Source: a virus
Virus record (IMG/VR): IMGVR_UViG_3300021964_000281
Span: 1-32,308 of that record
Direction: 5' to 3' (one strand)
Length of the DNA stretch: 32,308 nucleotides
In this document: positions 8,372 through 16,110 of the stretch, piece after piece
Layout of the letters: every line of letters starts with the position of its first letter
Position numbering within the stretch: the stretch's first letter is position 1
The notes under the pieces: generated by a model
The model's database searches: none
The model's input: only the letters and a program-made list of their open reading frames with translations
Told to the model about the DNA's origin: nothing
Position numbers and translations under genes: made by a program

Positions 8372-9114
8372 TGGCTATTTCAGATACCCAAAAGGTTGAC
8401 CTCCTATGGAAAAAAGTTGGATTTAGTAAAGCAAAGACAGATACTAATGATGCAAAGAAAGCTCCTAACGAAGCTATTGTATCTAATTTAATAATTAGAC
8501 CAACTGAAATATGGTCAGATGCAAGCAACATTAACGCAGTACAGCCAGCAAGCAATACATCAATTCTACACATTTACACAGAATTAGAAACTACAGAAGA
8601 CGGTACTGCAACAAACAATAGAACATGGAAGACGGGATTAACTAACTGGGTGCCACCTTCATTTGGTGCAACGTATCAGTTAAAAGTGTATGCCGATTCT
8701 GCAGGATCAGGTAATCCAGCAGCTAACGGAACGCAGTTATTTGAAACAGGATCTGGCAATAATGATGAATGGTACTTCGATTATCAATCAGGTACATTAA
8801 ACTTCATAGGATCCAATTTGCCTTCAGGGGTATCTGATGGCAATAGTATTTTTGTGTCCGGCGCAAGATATGTCGGTGACAGTTTTAATACAGGAATAAA
8901 AGACGTAACATTGTATAATGCTACGATAGATAGTTTAGCCTCACCACTAAAAACCTCAGACGGTGGTACAGGGTTAACTACATTTACAGCCAAGGGGGTA
9001 TTTTACGCAAGTAATACTTCTACCATGGCACAAGCAACAGGCTCTAATGGACAAATTTTACAAATTACAAATGGAGAGCCAACCTTTGATGATGTTGATG
9101 GAGGAACATTTTAA
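8371..9114 (+). CDS. Fibre/structural protein with tail-fibre repeat
   Basis: 247 residues. The N-terminus KVDLLWKKVGFSKAKTD followed by KKAPNEAIVSNLIIRPTEIW is a block I associate with virion proteins of T4-like cyanophages. The middle is beta-rich (TYQLKVYADSAGSGNPAANG, WYFDYQSGTLNFIG). Near the end, SDGGTGLTTFTAKGVFYA is a classic phage tail-fibre GGTG repeat, and the C-terminus is DDVDGGTF. The start overlaps the large fibre gene by one base, and the stop overlaps the next ATG by one base. Probably a fibre or collar component. Confidence 0.72.
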   Translation: MAISDTQKVDLLWKKVGFSKAKTDTNDAKKAPNEAIVSNLIIRPTEIWSDASNINAVQPASNTSILHIYTELETTEDGTATNNRTWKTGLTNWVPPSFGATYQLKVYADSAGSGNPAANGTQLFETGSGNNDEWYFDYQSGTLNFIGSNLPSGVSDGNSIFVSGARYVGDSFNTGIKDVTLYNATIDSLASPLKTSDGGTGLTTFTAKGVFYASNTSTMAQATGSNGQILQITNGEPTFDDVDGGTF

Positions 9115-9359
9115 TGAAATTGAGTGATCTAGAAAATGATGAGGTTCAAATGTTAAGCCAGTATATTCAAAATCAACAACAGATTATTAATGAACTTACT
9201 GAGAAAAACATGCAATTGACTACTGAAATACAAATTCAGCGCATGACAATCAAACAGCTTGAATCTATAAATAATGTTAAGATTAAATCGAAAAAACGAA
9301 TTAGCGCTTTTAAGCAGGAACGCATGGGCATCCTCAAAAACGCAATTACTAAAGATTAG
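9114..9359 (+). CDS. Small coiled-coil protein
   Basis: 81 residues, not recognised. Residues about 5-65 have an uninterrupted heptad-like pattern rich in Gln, Glu, Ile and Leu (QQQIINELTEKNMQLTTEI), predicting a long coiled coil. The C-terminus is basic (KIKSKKRISAFKQERMG). It is translationally coupled to the previous gene (TAATG). A fibre chaperone, connector or oligomerisation partner is plausible from its position between fibre genes, but there is no direct evidence. Confidence 0.65.
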   Translation: MKLSDLENDEVQMLSQYIQNQQQIINELTEKNMQLTTEIQIQRMTIKQLESINNVKIKSKKRISAFKQERMGILKNAITKD

Positions 9360-9368
9360 GAGAAATAA

Positions 9369-10613
9369 ATGGCTTCGATTATTAAACTAAAAAGATCGTC
9401 AACAGCATCAGCAGTGCCTGGCGATTTAACCTTGCAAGCCGGTGAATTAGCGATTAACTTAGCTGATAAGAAGCTATTCTCTGCAAGGTCGAATGGTGAG
9501 ACAATCACTATTTCGGGTGACCAATATAACTTAGATACCTCTGCAGGTAACTCTACACAGGGTGTTGTTACTTTAACAGTAGATAACGCTGCGTTATCTA
9601 ACGACTCAATTGTTTTTGTTGGTGACAACGGTACAGTAGTTTCACAAACTAACTCTTCGCATATCACTGTTGACAGTACTACATATGCAGTATCTACGGG
9701 TGGTAATTCATCTATAGGTCAAATCACTTTAACACCTACTGGTGGTGGTGATACTTCTGCAGACACATTAAGCATTAAAGGTGCTAATGGTATTGTTGTT
9801 TCAGGTAACTCTACACAAATCACAGTTACAGCTGAGAGCTTTGACTACGACTTAAGTGCTGGTGGATCTGCTACAACAGGTACGGTTGTACTTGGAGATT
9901 CAGCTGGCGATGACGCCGACGTTGATACAGTAACATTCAGTGGTGCAAATAACGTTGTAGTTAAGAACGTTGATGGCAGTAACATTGAAGTTTACTTAGC
10001 AAATGATGTAACAACTGCTACTGTAACAACTACAGGCTTAGCAAACGTAAACAGCTTAGACGTAGTAGGAAATGCTACTGTTGGCGGCACATTAGACGTA
10101 ACAAGCACATCACAATTTGACGGTGCAGTCACAGTTGGTAACTCTACTGCAAATGCAGTTATTTCTGCATCAGGTGATATTAACACTGATGGTACTCTTG
10201 ATGTTGCTGGCAACACTTCACTTCAAGGGGCAAACACAGACGTCGGTGGCCACTTAGATGTAACAGGCAGTGCAAGAGTTGGAGTAAACTTAACAGTTGC
10301 TGGTAACTTAACAGTTGAAGGTACAACAACTACTGTTGAATCAACTACGGTTACTATTGACGATCCTATGTTATCTCTTGGTGATAATAACACATCAGGT
10401 GACGTAGTAGACATAGGTTTCTATGGAACATACAATGACGGAACTACTAAGCACTTTGCTATCGTAAGAGATGCAACAAATGATACAATTGTTGCTGTAA
10501 ATGGCATTGGAACAGAGCCCGGTACAACCGTGACATACAATGCTGCTAACTCGTCTAGCACAGGAGACCTTGCAACGTTTGATGCTATCATAGATGGCGG
10601 AACATACAGTTAA
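9369..10613 (+). CDS. Fibre-type virion protein, Mtd-like N-terminus
   Basis: 414 residues. The start IIKLKRSSTASAVPGDL then LQAGELAINLADKKLF is a clear Mtd-like N-terminal module, also found at 5309 and 10679. It is followed by repeated beta segments built on SGNSTQITV-like and DVAGNTSLQG/DVTGSARVGV units. A block VEGTTTTVESTTVTIDDPML is typical of marine T4-like fibre proteins, and then comes a domain with DIGFYGTYNDGTTKHFAIVR. The end is IIDGGTYS. AGGAG precedes the ATG. The protein is Thr/Ser/Gly/Asn-rich and almost lacks Cys and Trp, as expected for an extended fibre. Confidence 0.77.
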   Translation: MASIIKLKRSSTASAVPGDLTLQAGELAINLADKKLFSARSNGETITISGDQYNLDTSAGNSTQGVVTLTVDNAALSNDSIVFVGDNGTVVSQTNSSHITVDSTTYAVSTGGNSSIGQITLTPTGGGDTSADTLSIKGANGIVVSGNSTQITVTAESFDYDLSAGGSATTGTVVLGDSAGDDADVDTVTFSGANNVVVKNVDGSNIEVYLANDVTTATVTTTGLANVNSLDVVGNATVGGTLDVTSTSQFDGAVTVGNSTANAVISASGDINTDGTLDVAGNTSLQGANTDVGGHLDVTGSARVGVNLTVAGNLTVEGTTTTVESTTVTIDDPMLSLGDNNTSGDVVDIGFYGTYNDGTTKHFAIVRDATNDTIVAVNGIGTEPGTTVTYNAANSSSTGDLATFDAIIDGGTYS

Positions 10614-10620
10614 ATAATAT

Positions 10621-10642
10621 AAGCCCCTTATATAAGGGGCTT
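10621..10642 (+). terminator. Perfect 22-base palindrome, possible weak terminator
   Basis: Starts 7 bases after the fibre gene stop. The arms AAGCCCCTTAT and ATAAGGGGCTT are fully complementary, giving a GC-cored hairpin followed only by TTTG. The T-tract is too short for a confident intrinsic terminator, so it may instead attenuate transcription or protect a transcript end. Confidence 0.5.
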
Positions 10643-10650
10643 TGAACTCT

Positions 10651-10662
10651 GCGTATATACGC
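10651..10662. repeat. 12-base palindrome GCGTATATACGC
   Basis: A second perfect inverted repeat lies between the hairpin and the ribosome site GAGGAG at 10669-10674. No late promoter box is present in this gap. It might be a protein-binding site or part of an RNA structure, or chance. Confidence 0.4.
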
Positions 10663-10678
10663 ATTGACGAGGAGCTAA

Positions 10679-11374
10679 ATGGCATCTGTAATTAAGATCA
10701 AGCGCTCCAGTACTTCTGGAAACGCACCAAATACATCACAACTATCTGCGGGTGAGTTGGCTATCAACACAGCCGACGGTATCTTATACTCCGCAAATGC
10801 AACAGCTGTATTTGAAGTAGGTGCTAATCTCTCCAATTTAACTGTAAACTCACAATCCTTTCCTACCCAAGACGGTTCGTCTGGTCAAGTCTTAAAAACA
10901 GATGGCGATGGACAACTCTACTGGACTAATGAAGCCGGTGCAGCAGGGTTTTCAGCTTTTACCTTATATGAATTCGTAGCAAGTAATAACCAGACAAACT
11001 TTGCAGGGAACGATGATAATAGTAATAGTTTAGGATATAGAAGCGGAGATAGTATTCAAGTATTTTTGAATGGTATCCTATTAGAAGAAACAGAAGACTA
11101 TACTGCTACTAATGGTGCTAATGTCATATTAACACAAGCAGCATCTAATAATGACTTACTACAAATCATGTCTTATGGGGTTGGATCTTCAAACAACATA
11201 ACAATTGCTGCTAATAACAACATAGGTATTGGCAATACAAATCCAGCCCATGTATTATCTGTTAATGGCAATGCATATTTCAGTGCTAACGTAACCGTCA
11301 ATGACACATTGTTAGATGGAAGCGATAGAGCATTTAAAGTTTATTATGCAAACGGTGATGTAGCGTGGGGGTAA
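10679..11374 (+). CDS. Fibre-type virion protein, Mtd-like N-terminus
   Basis: 231 residues. The N-terminus VIKIKRSSTSGNAPNTSQ then LSAGELAINTADGILY is the third Mtd-like module in the window. Next come a fibre-type SSGQVLKTDGDGQLYW segment and a small beta domain (IQVFLNGILLEETEDYTA, NNDLLQIMSYG) common in phage structural proteins. An IGIGNTNPAHVLSVNGNA segment follows, resembling a peptidase-linked fibre knob leader but without a visible peptidase. It ends AFKVYYANGDVAWG, nearly repeated by the next gene. GAGGAG precedes the ATG. Confidence 0.75.
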   Translation: MASVIKIKRSSTSGNAPNTSQLSAGELAINTADGILYSANATAVFEVGANLSNLTVNSQSFPTQDGSSGQVLKTDGDGQLYWTNEAGAAGFSAFTLYEFVASNNQTNFAGNDDNSNSLGYRSGDSIQVFLNGILLEETEDYTATNGANVILTQAASNNDLLQIMSYGVGSSNNITIAANNNIGIGNTNPAHVLSVNGNAYFSANVTVNDTLLDGSDRAFKVYYANGDVAWG

Positions 11375-11377
11375 TAA

Positions 11378-11686
11378 ATGGCAAGTAAAGGTAGACATTT
11401 AGCAGACATTATATCAGACACAGCAAGAGGTCAAAATATTGGGGCTGCTAATGCAAAAATTAAACAATCTAAAGATGCTCAAGGCGGTAAGAGACTTGGT
11501 GCTGACGCAGACGATGATTTATTAGTTGCAAATACTATATCTGATAGAGTTGGTATACAGACAGCTAATCCACAGGCAACGCTTGATGTAGAAGGCGATA
11601 TTAGAATAGGCACTGACTTAGAAGACAATTCAGGTAGAGTGTTCAAAGTATATCAGGCAAACGGCAACATAGCCTGGGGAGAATAA
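11378..11686 (+). CDS. Small fibre-associated protein sharing its C-terminus with the previous gene
   Basis: 102 residues, 3 bases after the previous stop. The N-terminal half (GRHLADIISDTARGQNIG, then a Lys/Gly/Asp-rich stretch) is not recognised. The second half, VGIQTANPQATLDVEGDIRI then RVFKVYQANGNIAWGE, parallels the end of the upstream protein, suggesting duplication of a C-terminal module. Probably a fibre or neck accessory protein. Confidence 0.65.
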   Translation: MASKGRHLADIISDTARGQNIGAANAKIKQSKDAQGGKRLGADADDDLLVANTISDRVGIQTANPQATLDVEGDIRIGTDLEDNSGRVFKVYQANGNIAWGE

Positions 11687-11689
11687 ATA
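11682..11689 (+). promoter_or_regulatory. Candidate late promoter AATAAATA overlapping a stop codon
   Basis: Matches the relaxed late box NATAAATA and includes the stop codon of the previous gene. With T4 spacing the predicted start, 6 bases after the box, is exactly the A of the gp13 ATG at 11695, which would make a leaderless message. The box may be fortuitous. Confidence 0.4.
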
Positions 11690-11694
11690 GTATT

Positions 11695-12435
11695 ATGAGT
11701 GTACCAACAACAAAAGATGAATTTAAAGAACACTGTCTTAGAAGATTGGGTAAACCTGTAATTGAAATTAACGTTGATGAAGATCAAATTGATGATAGAG
11801 TAGATGAGGCATTATCGTACTACCAAGATTATCATTTTGATGGCGTAGAGCAAACATATTACAAACACGTCGTAACCGATGCTGATAAGACAAATGGATA
11901 TATCACTGTGCCAGATAATATTATTGGCGTAGTGGATCTCTTTGACATTGGTGACTCAACATCTACAAACAACCTGTTTAATATCAGGTATCAGATCGCT
12001 TTGAACGATCTCTACGACCTTTCTAGATACGAGCTGGTACCTTACTATATGAACTTCCAAAACATTCGTATGATCGAAGAAATACTGATTGGAAAGCAGT
12101 TGTTTAGATATAGTAGAGTAGGCAACCAATTACATATTGATATGAATTGGGATAGAATTAATACTGGCAATTACATTATAGCTAAGGCTTATAAAGTATG
12201 GGATCCAGCAACATATACAGATATCTGGAAAGATAGATGGTTATTAAGATATGCTTCTTGCTTGATAAAGATTCAATGGGGTAGCAACTTAACAAAGTTT
12301 GAGGGGCTGCAACTTCCTGGGGGAGTTCAATTTAATGGACAAAAGATATATGATGATGCAGTTGCAGAAAGACAACAATTAGAAGAAGAAATGGCAACAG
12401 CATATATGTATCCTCCAGAAGATATGGTGGGATAA
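11695..12435 (+). CDS. 13: Neck protein gp13
   Basis: 246 residues (T4 gp13 about 309). The N-terminus, an FKEHCLRRLGKP helix followed by IEINVDEDQIDDRVDEALSY and YYQDYHFDG, is characteristic of the T4-like gp13 head-completion family. The central VVDLFDI, DLYDLSRYELVPYY and MIEEILIGKQLFRYSR blocks fit as well. Gp13 assembles with gp14 at the portal after packaging to seal the head and dock the tail. The gene opens the 13-14-15-16-17 series in canonical T4 order. A GGGGAG site sits about 12 bases before the ATG, a longer spacing than usual. Confidence 0.88.
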   Translation: MSVPTTKDEFKEHCLRRLGKPVIEINVDEDQIDDRVDEALSYYQDYHFDGVEQTYYKHVVTDADKTNGYITVPDNIIGVVDLFDIGDSTSTNNLFNIRYQIALNDLYDLSRYELVPYYMNFQNIRMIEEILIGKQLFRYSRVGNQLHIDMNWDRINTGNYIIAKAYKVWDPATYTDIWKDRWLLRYASCLIKIQWGSNLTKFEGLQLPGGVQFNGQKIYDDAVAERQQLEEEMATAYMYPPEDMVG

Positions 12436-12436
12436 A

Positions 12437-13180
12437 ATGGCTACAAATGTATTCTTCAATAACTTTAACAATAGTGGCGAACAAGACTTAATAGAAGATT
12501 TAATTATTGAGTCTATTTCCATCTATGGTATTGATGCATACTATTTGCCAAAGACGTACTATGACTATGATAACCTTTATGGTGAAAGTGATCTAGGTTT
12601 ATTCAAAGAATTTTACACCACGACTATGTACATTAATTCTGTAGAAGGATTTGGTGGCGAGGGTGATTTCTTGTCTAAGTTTGGCGTTGAGCAAAGAGAT
12701 ACTATGACAATGTCAGTAGCTAGAAGAACTTTTGAAGATGAAGTAGGACGTTCTGATTTAGCAAACATTCCAAGACCTAGAGAAGGCGATTTAATTTGGT
12801 TCCCACTTAATCAAAAATTGTACTCATTAAGTTTTGTAGAACACGAACCTGTATTCTATCAAATGGGCCAGCTACAGTTTTATGAACTAAGATTAGAAAT
12901 GTTTGAATACTCTGGTGAGAGATTTAGTACTGGTATACAAGAAATTGATCAGCTTGAGCAACAAAGATCAATGGATATATTCATGGAGTCTCAGCTAATG
13001 ATGGAAACTGGAGATTTACCAATCCACGATGAAAGAGGTGATAGAATTATATTAAGCGGGTTTACAGAATTAGATCAAGACGATATAACAGACAGTGAAA
13101 ATTCATTTATAGAAACACAAGCTGATAATTTTATTGACTTTACAGACAGGGATCCATTCAGTGAAGGAGGATCGTTCTAA
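12437..13180 (+). CDS. 14: Neck protein gp14
   Basis: 247 residues (T4 gp14 about 256). The sequence EDLIIESISIYGIDAYYLPK, then LGLFKEFYTTTMYINS, GVEQRDTMTMSVARRTFE and REGDLIWFPLNQKLYSLSFV matches the gp14 pattern: a beta-rich neck protein with a conserved region where a phage-specific identifier sits. The acidic C-terminus ends SEGGSF. It lies directly after gp13 (one base gap) and its stop overlaps the gp15 start, consistent with co-translation of neck components. Confidence 0.88.
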   Translation: MATNVFFNNFNNSGEQDLIEDLIIESISIYGIDAYYLPKTYYDYDNLYGESDLGLFKEFYTTTMYINSVEGFGGEGDFLSKFGVEQRDTMTMSVARRTFEDEVGRSDLANIPRPREGDLIWFPLNQKLYSLSFVEHEPVFYQMGQLQFYELRLEMFEYSGERFSTGIQEIDQLEQQRSMDIFMESQLMMETGDLPIHDERGDRIILSGFTELDQDDITDSENSFIETQADNFIDFTDRDPFSEGGSF

Positions 13181-13995
13181 TGTTTGGTCATGATTACTAC
13201 CATGAAAGTATTAGAAAGTATATCATTTTATTTGGTACACTTTTCAATGACATTCATATAAAAAGAAAAAACAGTAGTGGCAATGTTATTCAAAAAATAA
13301 AGTGCCCGTTAACATATGCACCCAGAGAAAAAGTTACTGCAAGATTAGAACAAAACTTAAATCTAACAGAACAACAAAGTATGTTGTTACCAAGACTGTC
13401 ATTTGAAATGACTACTTTGCAATACGATCCAGCTAGAAAGTTAAATACTATTAATAAAAGAAGAAAAGATGCAACGGATCCAGCATTAAGAAAGAGCGTT
13501 TTTAATCCTGTTCCTTATGATATATCTTTTGACTTCAACATTTATGTTAGATATGCAGAAGATGCTACACAAATATTAGAACAGATACTTCCGTTCTTTA
13601 CACCAGAATATACTGCAACAATTAACTTGATTCCAGAAATGGACATTAAAGCAGATATTCCTATTGTGTTGCAAGGAATGAGCTCACAAGATACATATGA
13701 AGGCGACTTTGAAACAAGAAGAGCGCTTATATGGAATTTAAATTTTGTAATGAAAGGGTATTTGTATGGACCTATAAAAGAAACTGGCATTATTAATAAT
13801 GCTAATATTAATTTTTATACATCATCCACAGCTAATGTAATAGCAACATCTACCAAATTAACTCCCGGATTGGATGAATTTAGAAATCCAACCACAAATG
13901 CTGCTGCAACGTTACCGCCTTCAGAAATCAAATCTGGTGATAACTTTGACTACATTTTTAATTATGAGGACTATTTCAATGGAGATATCGAATAA
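13180..13995 (+). CDS. 15: Tail terminator / sheath stabiliser gp15
   Basis: 271 residues, close to the T4 length of 272. The N-terminus YYHESIRKYIILFGTLFNDI then KCPLTYAPREKVTARLEQN, and the middle PRLSFEMTTLQYDPARKLN and VPYDISFDFNIYVRYAEDA, are hallmarks of gp15. This protein forms the hexameric ring capping tube and sheath that joins the neck. GGAGG lies just before the ATG, which overlaps the gp14 stop. The C-terminus is acidic and overlaps the start of gene 16 by 17 bases. Confidence 0.9.
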   Translation: MFGHDYYHESIRKYIILFGTLFNDIHIKRKNSSGNVIQKIKCPLTYAPREKVTARLEQNLNLTEQQSMLLPRLSFEMTTLQYDPARKLNTINKRRKDATDPALRKSVFNPVPYDISFDFNIYVRYAEDATQILEQILPFFTPEYTATINLIPEMDIKADIPIVLQGMSSQDTYEGDFETRRALIWNLNFVMKGYLYGPIKETGIINNANINFYTSSTANVIATSTKLTPGLDEFRNPTTNAAATLPPSEIKSGDNFDYIFNYEDYFNGDIE

Positions 13996-14404
13996 CGATC
14001 CTATCAGTCAAGCACTAGACATTTCGCCACTAGAAAAAGAAGGTGAATTGTTGCCTGCAAAGACTGAAAAGGAAAAACCAAGTAACCCGGAACTAGAGAA
14101 CGATTTCAAATATGCACGAGAAAATCTATACAATATTATAGAAAGAGGAACGGACGCATTAAATGGAATTGTTGATTTAGCTCAACAGAGTCAACACCCA
14201 AGATCATTTGAGGTAGTTGCTGATTTAGTACGAACTTTATCTACTGCAAACAAAGACTTGCTGGATCTTCAAAAGAAGATGAAAGATATGCAACCAGAGG
14301 ATAAAGGACCTAGTAAAGTAACAAACAATCTATTTGTAGGCAGTACAAAAGATTTAACGTCGCTATTAGAAGGTGGCGCAAGAAAAATAAAGAAAGATGG
14401 CTGA
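13979..14404 (+). CDS. 16: Terminase small subunit gp16
   Basis: 141 residues from the ATG at 13979 (T4 gp16 is 164). I chose this start because GAGGA lies close upstream and the earlier in-frame ATG at 13874 would overlap gp15 by over 100 bases. The central helices (FKYARENLYNIIERGTDALN, DLVRTLSTANKDLLDLQKKM) form the coiled-coil core that oligomerises into the ring recognising DNA for packaging. The C-terminus VTNNLFVGSTKDLTSLLEG is the conserved tail thought to contact the large subunit. The stop overlaps the gene 17 start by 8 bases. Confidence 0.87.
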   Translation: MEISNNDPISQALDISPLEKEGELLPAKTEKEKPSNPELENDFKYARENLYNIIERGTDALNGIVDLAQQSQHPRSFEVVADLVRTLSTANKDLLDLQKKMKDMQPEDKGPSKVTNNLFVGSTKDLTSLLEGGARKIKKDG

Positions 14405-16049
14405 TCATTATCTAGGTAATCCAAAACTAAAGAAAGGCAATATTGAAATTGACTTTACTGAAGAACAAATAAAAGAGATTGTTAAATGTAGCAAAGATGT
14501 CGTTTACTTTTGTGAAAAGTATATTAAGATTGTTAATATTGATGAAGGTCTTGTAGGCTACAATCCATACGAATATCAAAAAAATATTATGAGGACTGTT
14601 GATGCTAATAGATTTGTAATATGTAAAATGCCTAGACAGACTGGTAAGACAACTACAATGGTTGCTATCATGATGCACTATGCATTATTTAATCCAGATT
14701 TCAATATTGCTATTCTTGCTAACAAAGCAGCCACATCAAGAGAAATTTTATCAAGATTACAATTGGCTTATGAAAACTTGCCATGGTTTTTACAACAAGG
14801 TATTGTAGAATGGAACAAAGGTAATATTGAATTAGAAAATGGTTCAAAAATATTTGCATCGTCAACGTCTGCATCATCTGTAAGGGGCATGTCTATTAAC
14901 CTAGTATACTTGGATGAGTTTGCATTCGTACCTGCAACAGTACAAGACGAGTTCTTTTCGTCTGTGTATCCTACTATTTCATCTGGTAGAACATCAAGGG
15001 TGCTAATAACATCTACGCCAAATGGCATGAATATGTTTTACAAACTGTGGCATGATGCAGAAAAGGGAATGAATGATTATGCAACAGTTAGTGTTAACTG
15101 GTGGGATGTTCCTGGTAGAGATGAAGCGTGGAAAGAAGAAACAATACGTAATACATCGGAAAAACAATTCGCGGTTGAGTTCGAATGTGAGTTCTTAGGT
15201 TCATCAAACACATTGATTGATCCTAACAAACTTAGAATGATGGTATATGAAGAACCAATCAAACATAACGACAGTTTAAAAATTTTCCATGAACCGCAAC
15301 CTAATCACCTCTATGCAATTGCTGTAGATGTGAGTAGGGGCGTAGGAAACGACTACAGTGCATTTGTAGTTGTAGATGTAACAGAAGTGCCTTATAAGGT
15401 AGTAGCTACATTTAGAAACAATACAATAGCACCAGTATTATATCCAAAAGCAATTTACAATGCGGGCAGAGCATATAACAATGCATCTGTTCTAGTTGAA
15501 ATTAATGATATTGGACAGCAAGTTGCTGATATACTACATCATGATTTAGAATACGAAGGTCTTATAAAGGCAGTCTGGAAGGGTAGAGCTGGACAGATTT
15601 GTGGTGGAGGCTTTGGCGGTGGAGATAGCCAACTAGGGGTTAGAACAACATCATCTTTAAAAAGAATAGGTTGTTCTATGTTAAAAACAATTATTGAAAA
15701 CGATAGATTAGTTATAAATGATTTTGATATATTATCTGAACTGACCTCGTTTGTATCAAACAAACGAGGAACAAACTATGAAGCTGAAGAAGGAATGACG
15801 GATGACCTTGCAATGTGCTTGGTATTATTTTCATGGTTAACAGGTCAAGATTACTTCAAAGAACTAACCGACATAGATATTAGAAAAAATTTATATGAAC
15901 TCAACCAACAAGCATTAGAGGATGAACTTGTGCCTTTTGGTTTTATAGATATTGGTACAGATGATAGTTGGGATGAAGACGATGAGTTTAAAGGCGGAGA
16001 GTTAGTTAAGTCTTGGGATTATGATTATGACAGAGATCAAACTTTCTAA
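14397..16049 (+). CDS. 17: Terminase large subunit gp17
   Basis: 550 residues (T4 610). ATPase domain: Walker A PRQTGKTT at residues 79-86, Walker B VYLDE at 170-174 with D173/E174, and the coupling motif STPNG at 206-210. Nuclease domain of RNase H fold: AVDVSRGVGNDY with D311, LVEIND with E368, and GMTDDLAM with D469/D470, matching the three metal-binding acids of gp17. It pumps DNA into the prohead through the gp20 portal and cuts the concatemer. It overlaps gene 16. No intein or homing-endonuclease insertion is seen, although this gene often carries them in other phages. Confidence 0.96.
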   Translation: MADHYLGNPKLKKGNIEIDFTEEQIKEIVKCSKDVVYFCEKYIKIVNIDEGLVGYNPYEYQKNIMRTVDANRFVICKMPRQTGKTTTMVAIMMHYALFNPDFNIAILANKAATSREILSRLQLAYENLPWFLQQGIVEWNKGNIELENGSKIFASSTSASSVRGMSINLVYLDEFAFVPATVQDEFFSSVYPTISSGRTSRVLITSTPNGMNMFYKLWHDAEKGMNDYATVSVNWWDVPGRDEAWKEETIRNTSEKQFAVEFECEFLGSSNTLIDPNKLRMMVYEEPIKHNDSLKIFHEPQPNHLYAIAVDVSRGVGNDYSAFVVVDVTEVPYKVVATFRNNTIAPVLYPKAIYNAGRAYNNASVLVEINDIGQQVADILHHDLEYEGLIKAVWKGRAGQICGGGFGGGDSQLGVRTTSSLKRIGCSMLKTIIENDRLVINDFDILSELTSFVSNKRGTNYEAEEGMTDDLAMCLVLFSWLTGQDYFKELTDIDIRKNLYELNQQALEDELVPFGFIDIGTDDSWDEDDEFKGGELVKSWDYDYDRDQTF

Positions 16050-16060
16050 GAGTCAGATTT

Positions 16061-16068
16061 AATAAATA
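16061..16068 (+). promoter_or_regulatory. Late promoter AATAAATA upstream of sheath gene
   Basis: NATAAATA box in the 61-base gap after gene 17. Predicted start near 16074 gives a 37-base leader with GGAGA before the ATG at 16111. It fits the need for heavy late expression of sheath protein. Confidence 0.7.
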
Positions 16069-16110
16069 TATCGAGAGCTTTATACACTATTTAAATAAAG
16101 GAGAATTGAG

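Noticed and set aside
13874-13978. Longer start of the terminase small subunit
   Set aside because: It would overlap gp15 by over 100 bases; the ATG at 13979 has a ribosome site and gives a typical gp16 length.
14397-16049. Intein or homing endonuclease in the large terminase
   Set aside because: ATPase and nuclease motifs are contiguous at normal spacing over 550 residues, with no insertion.
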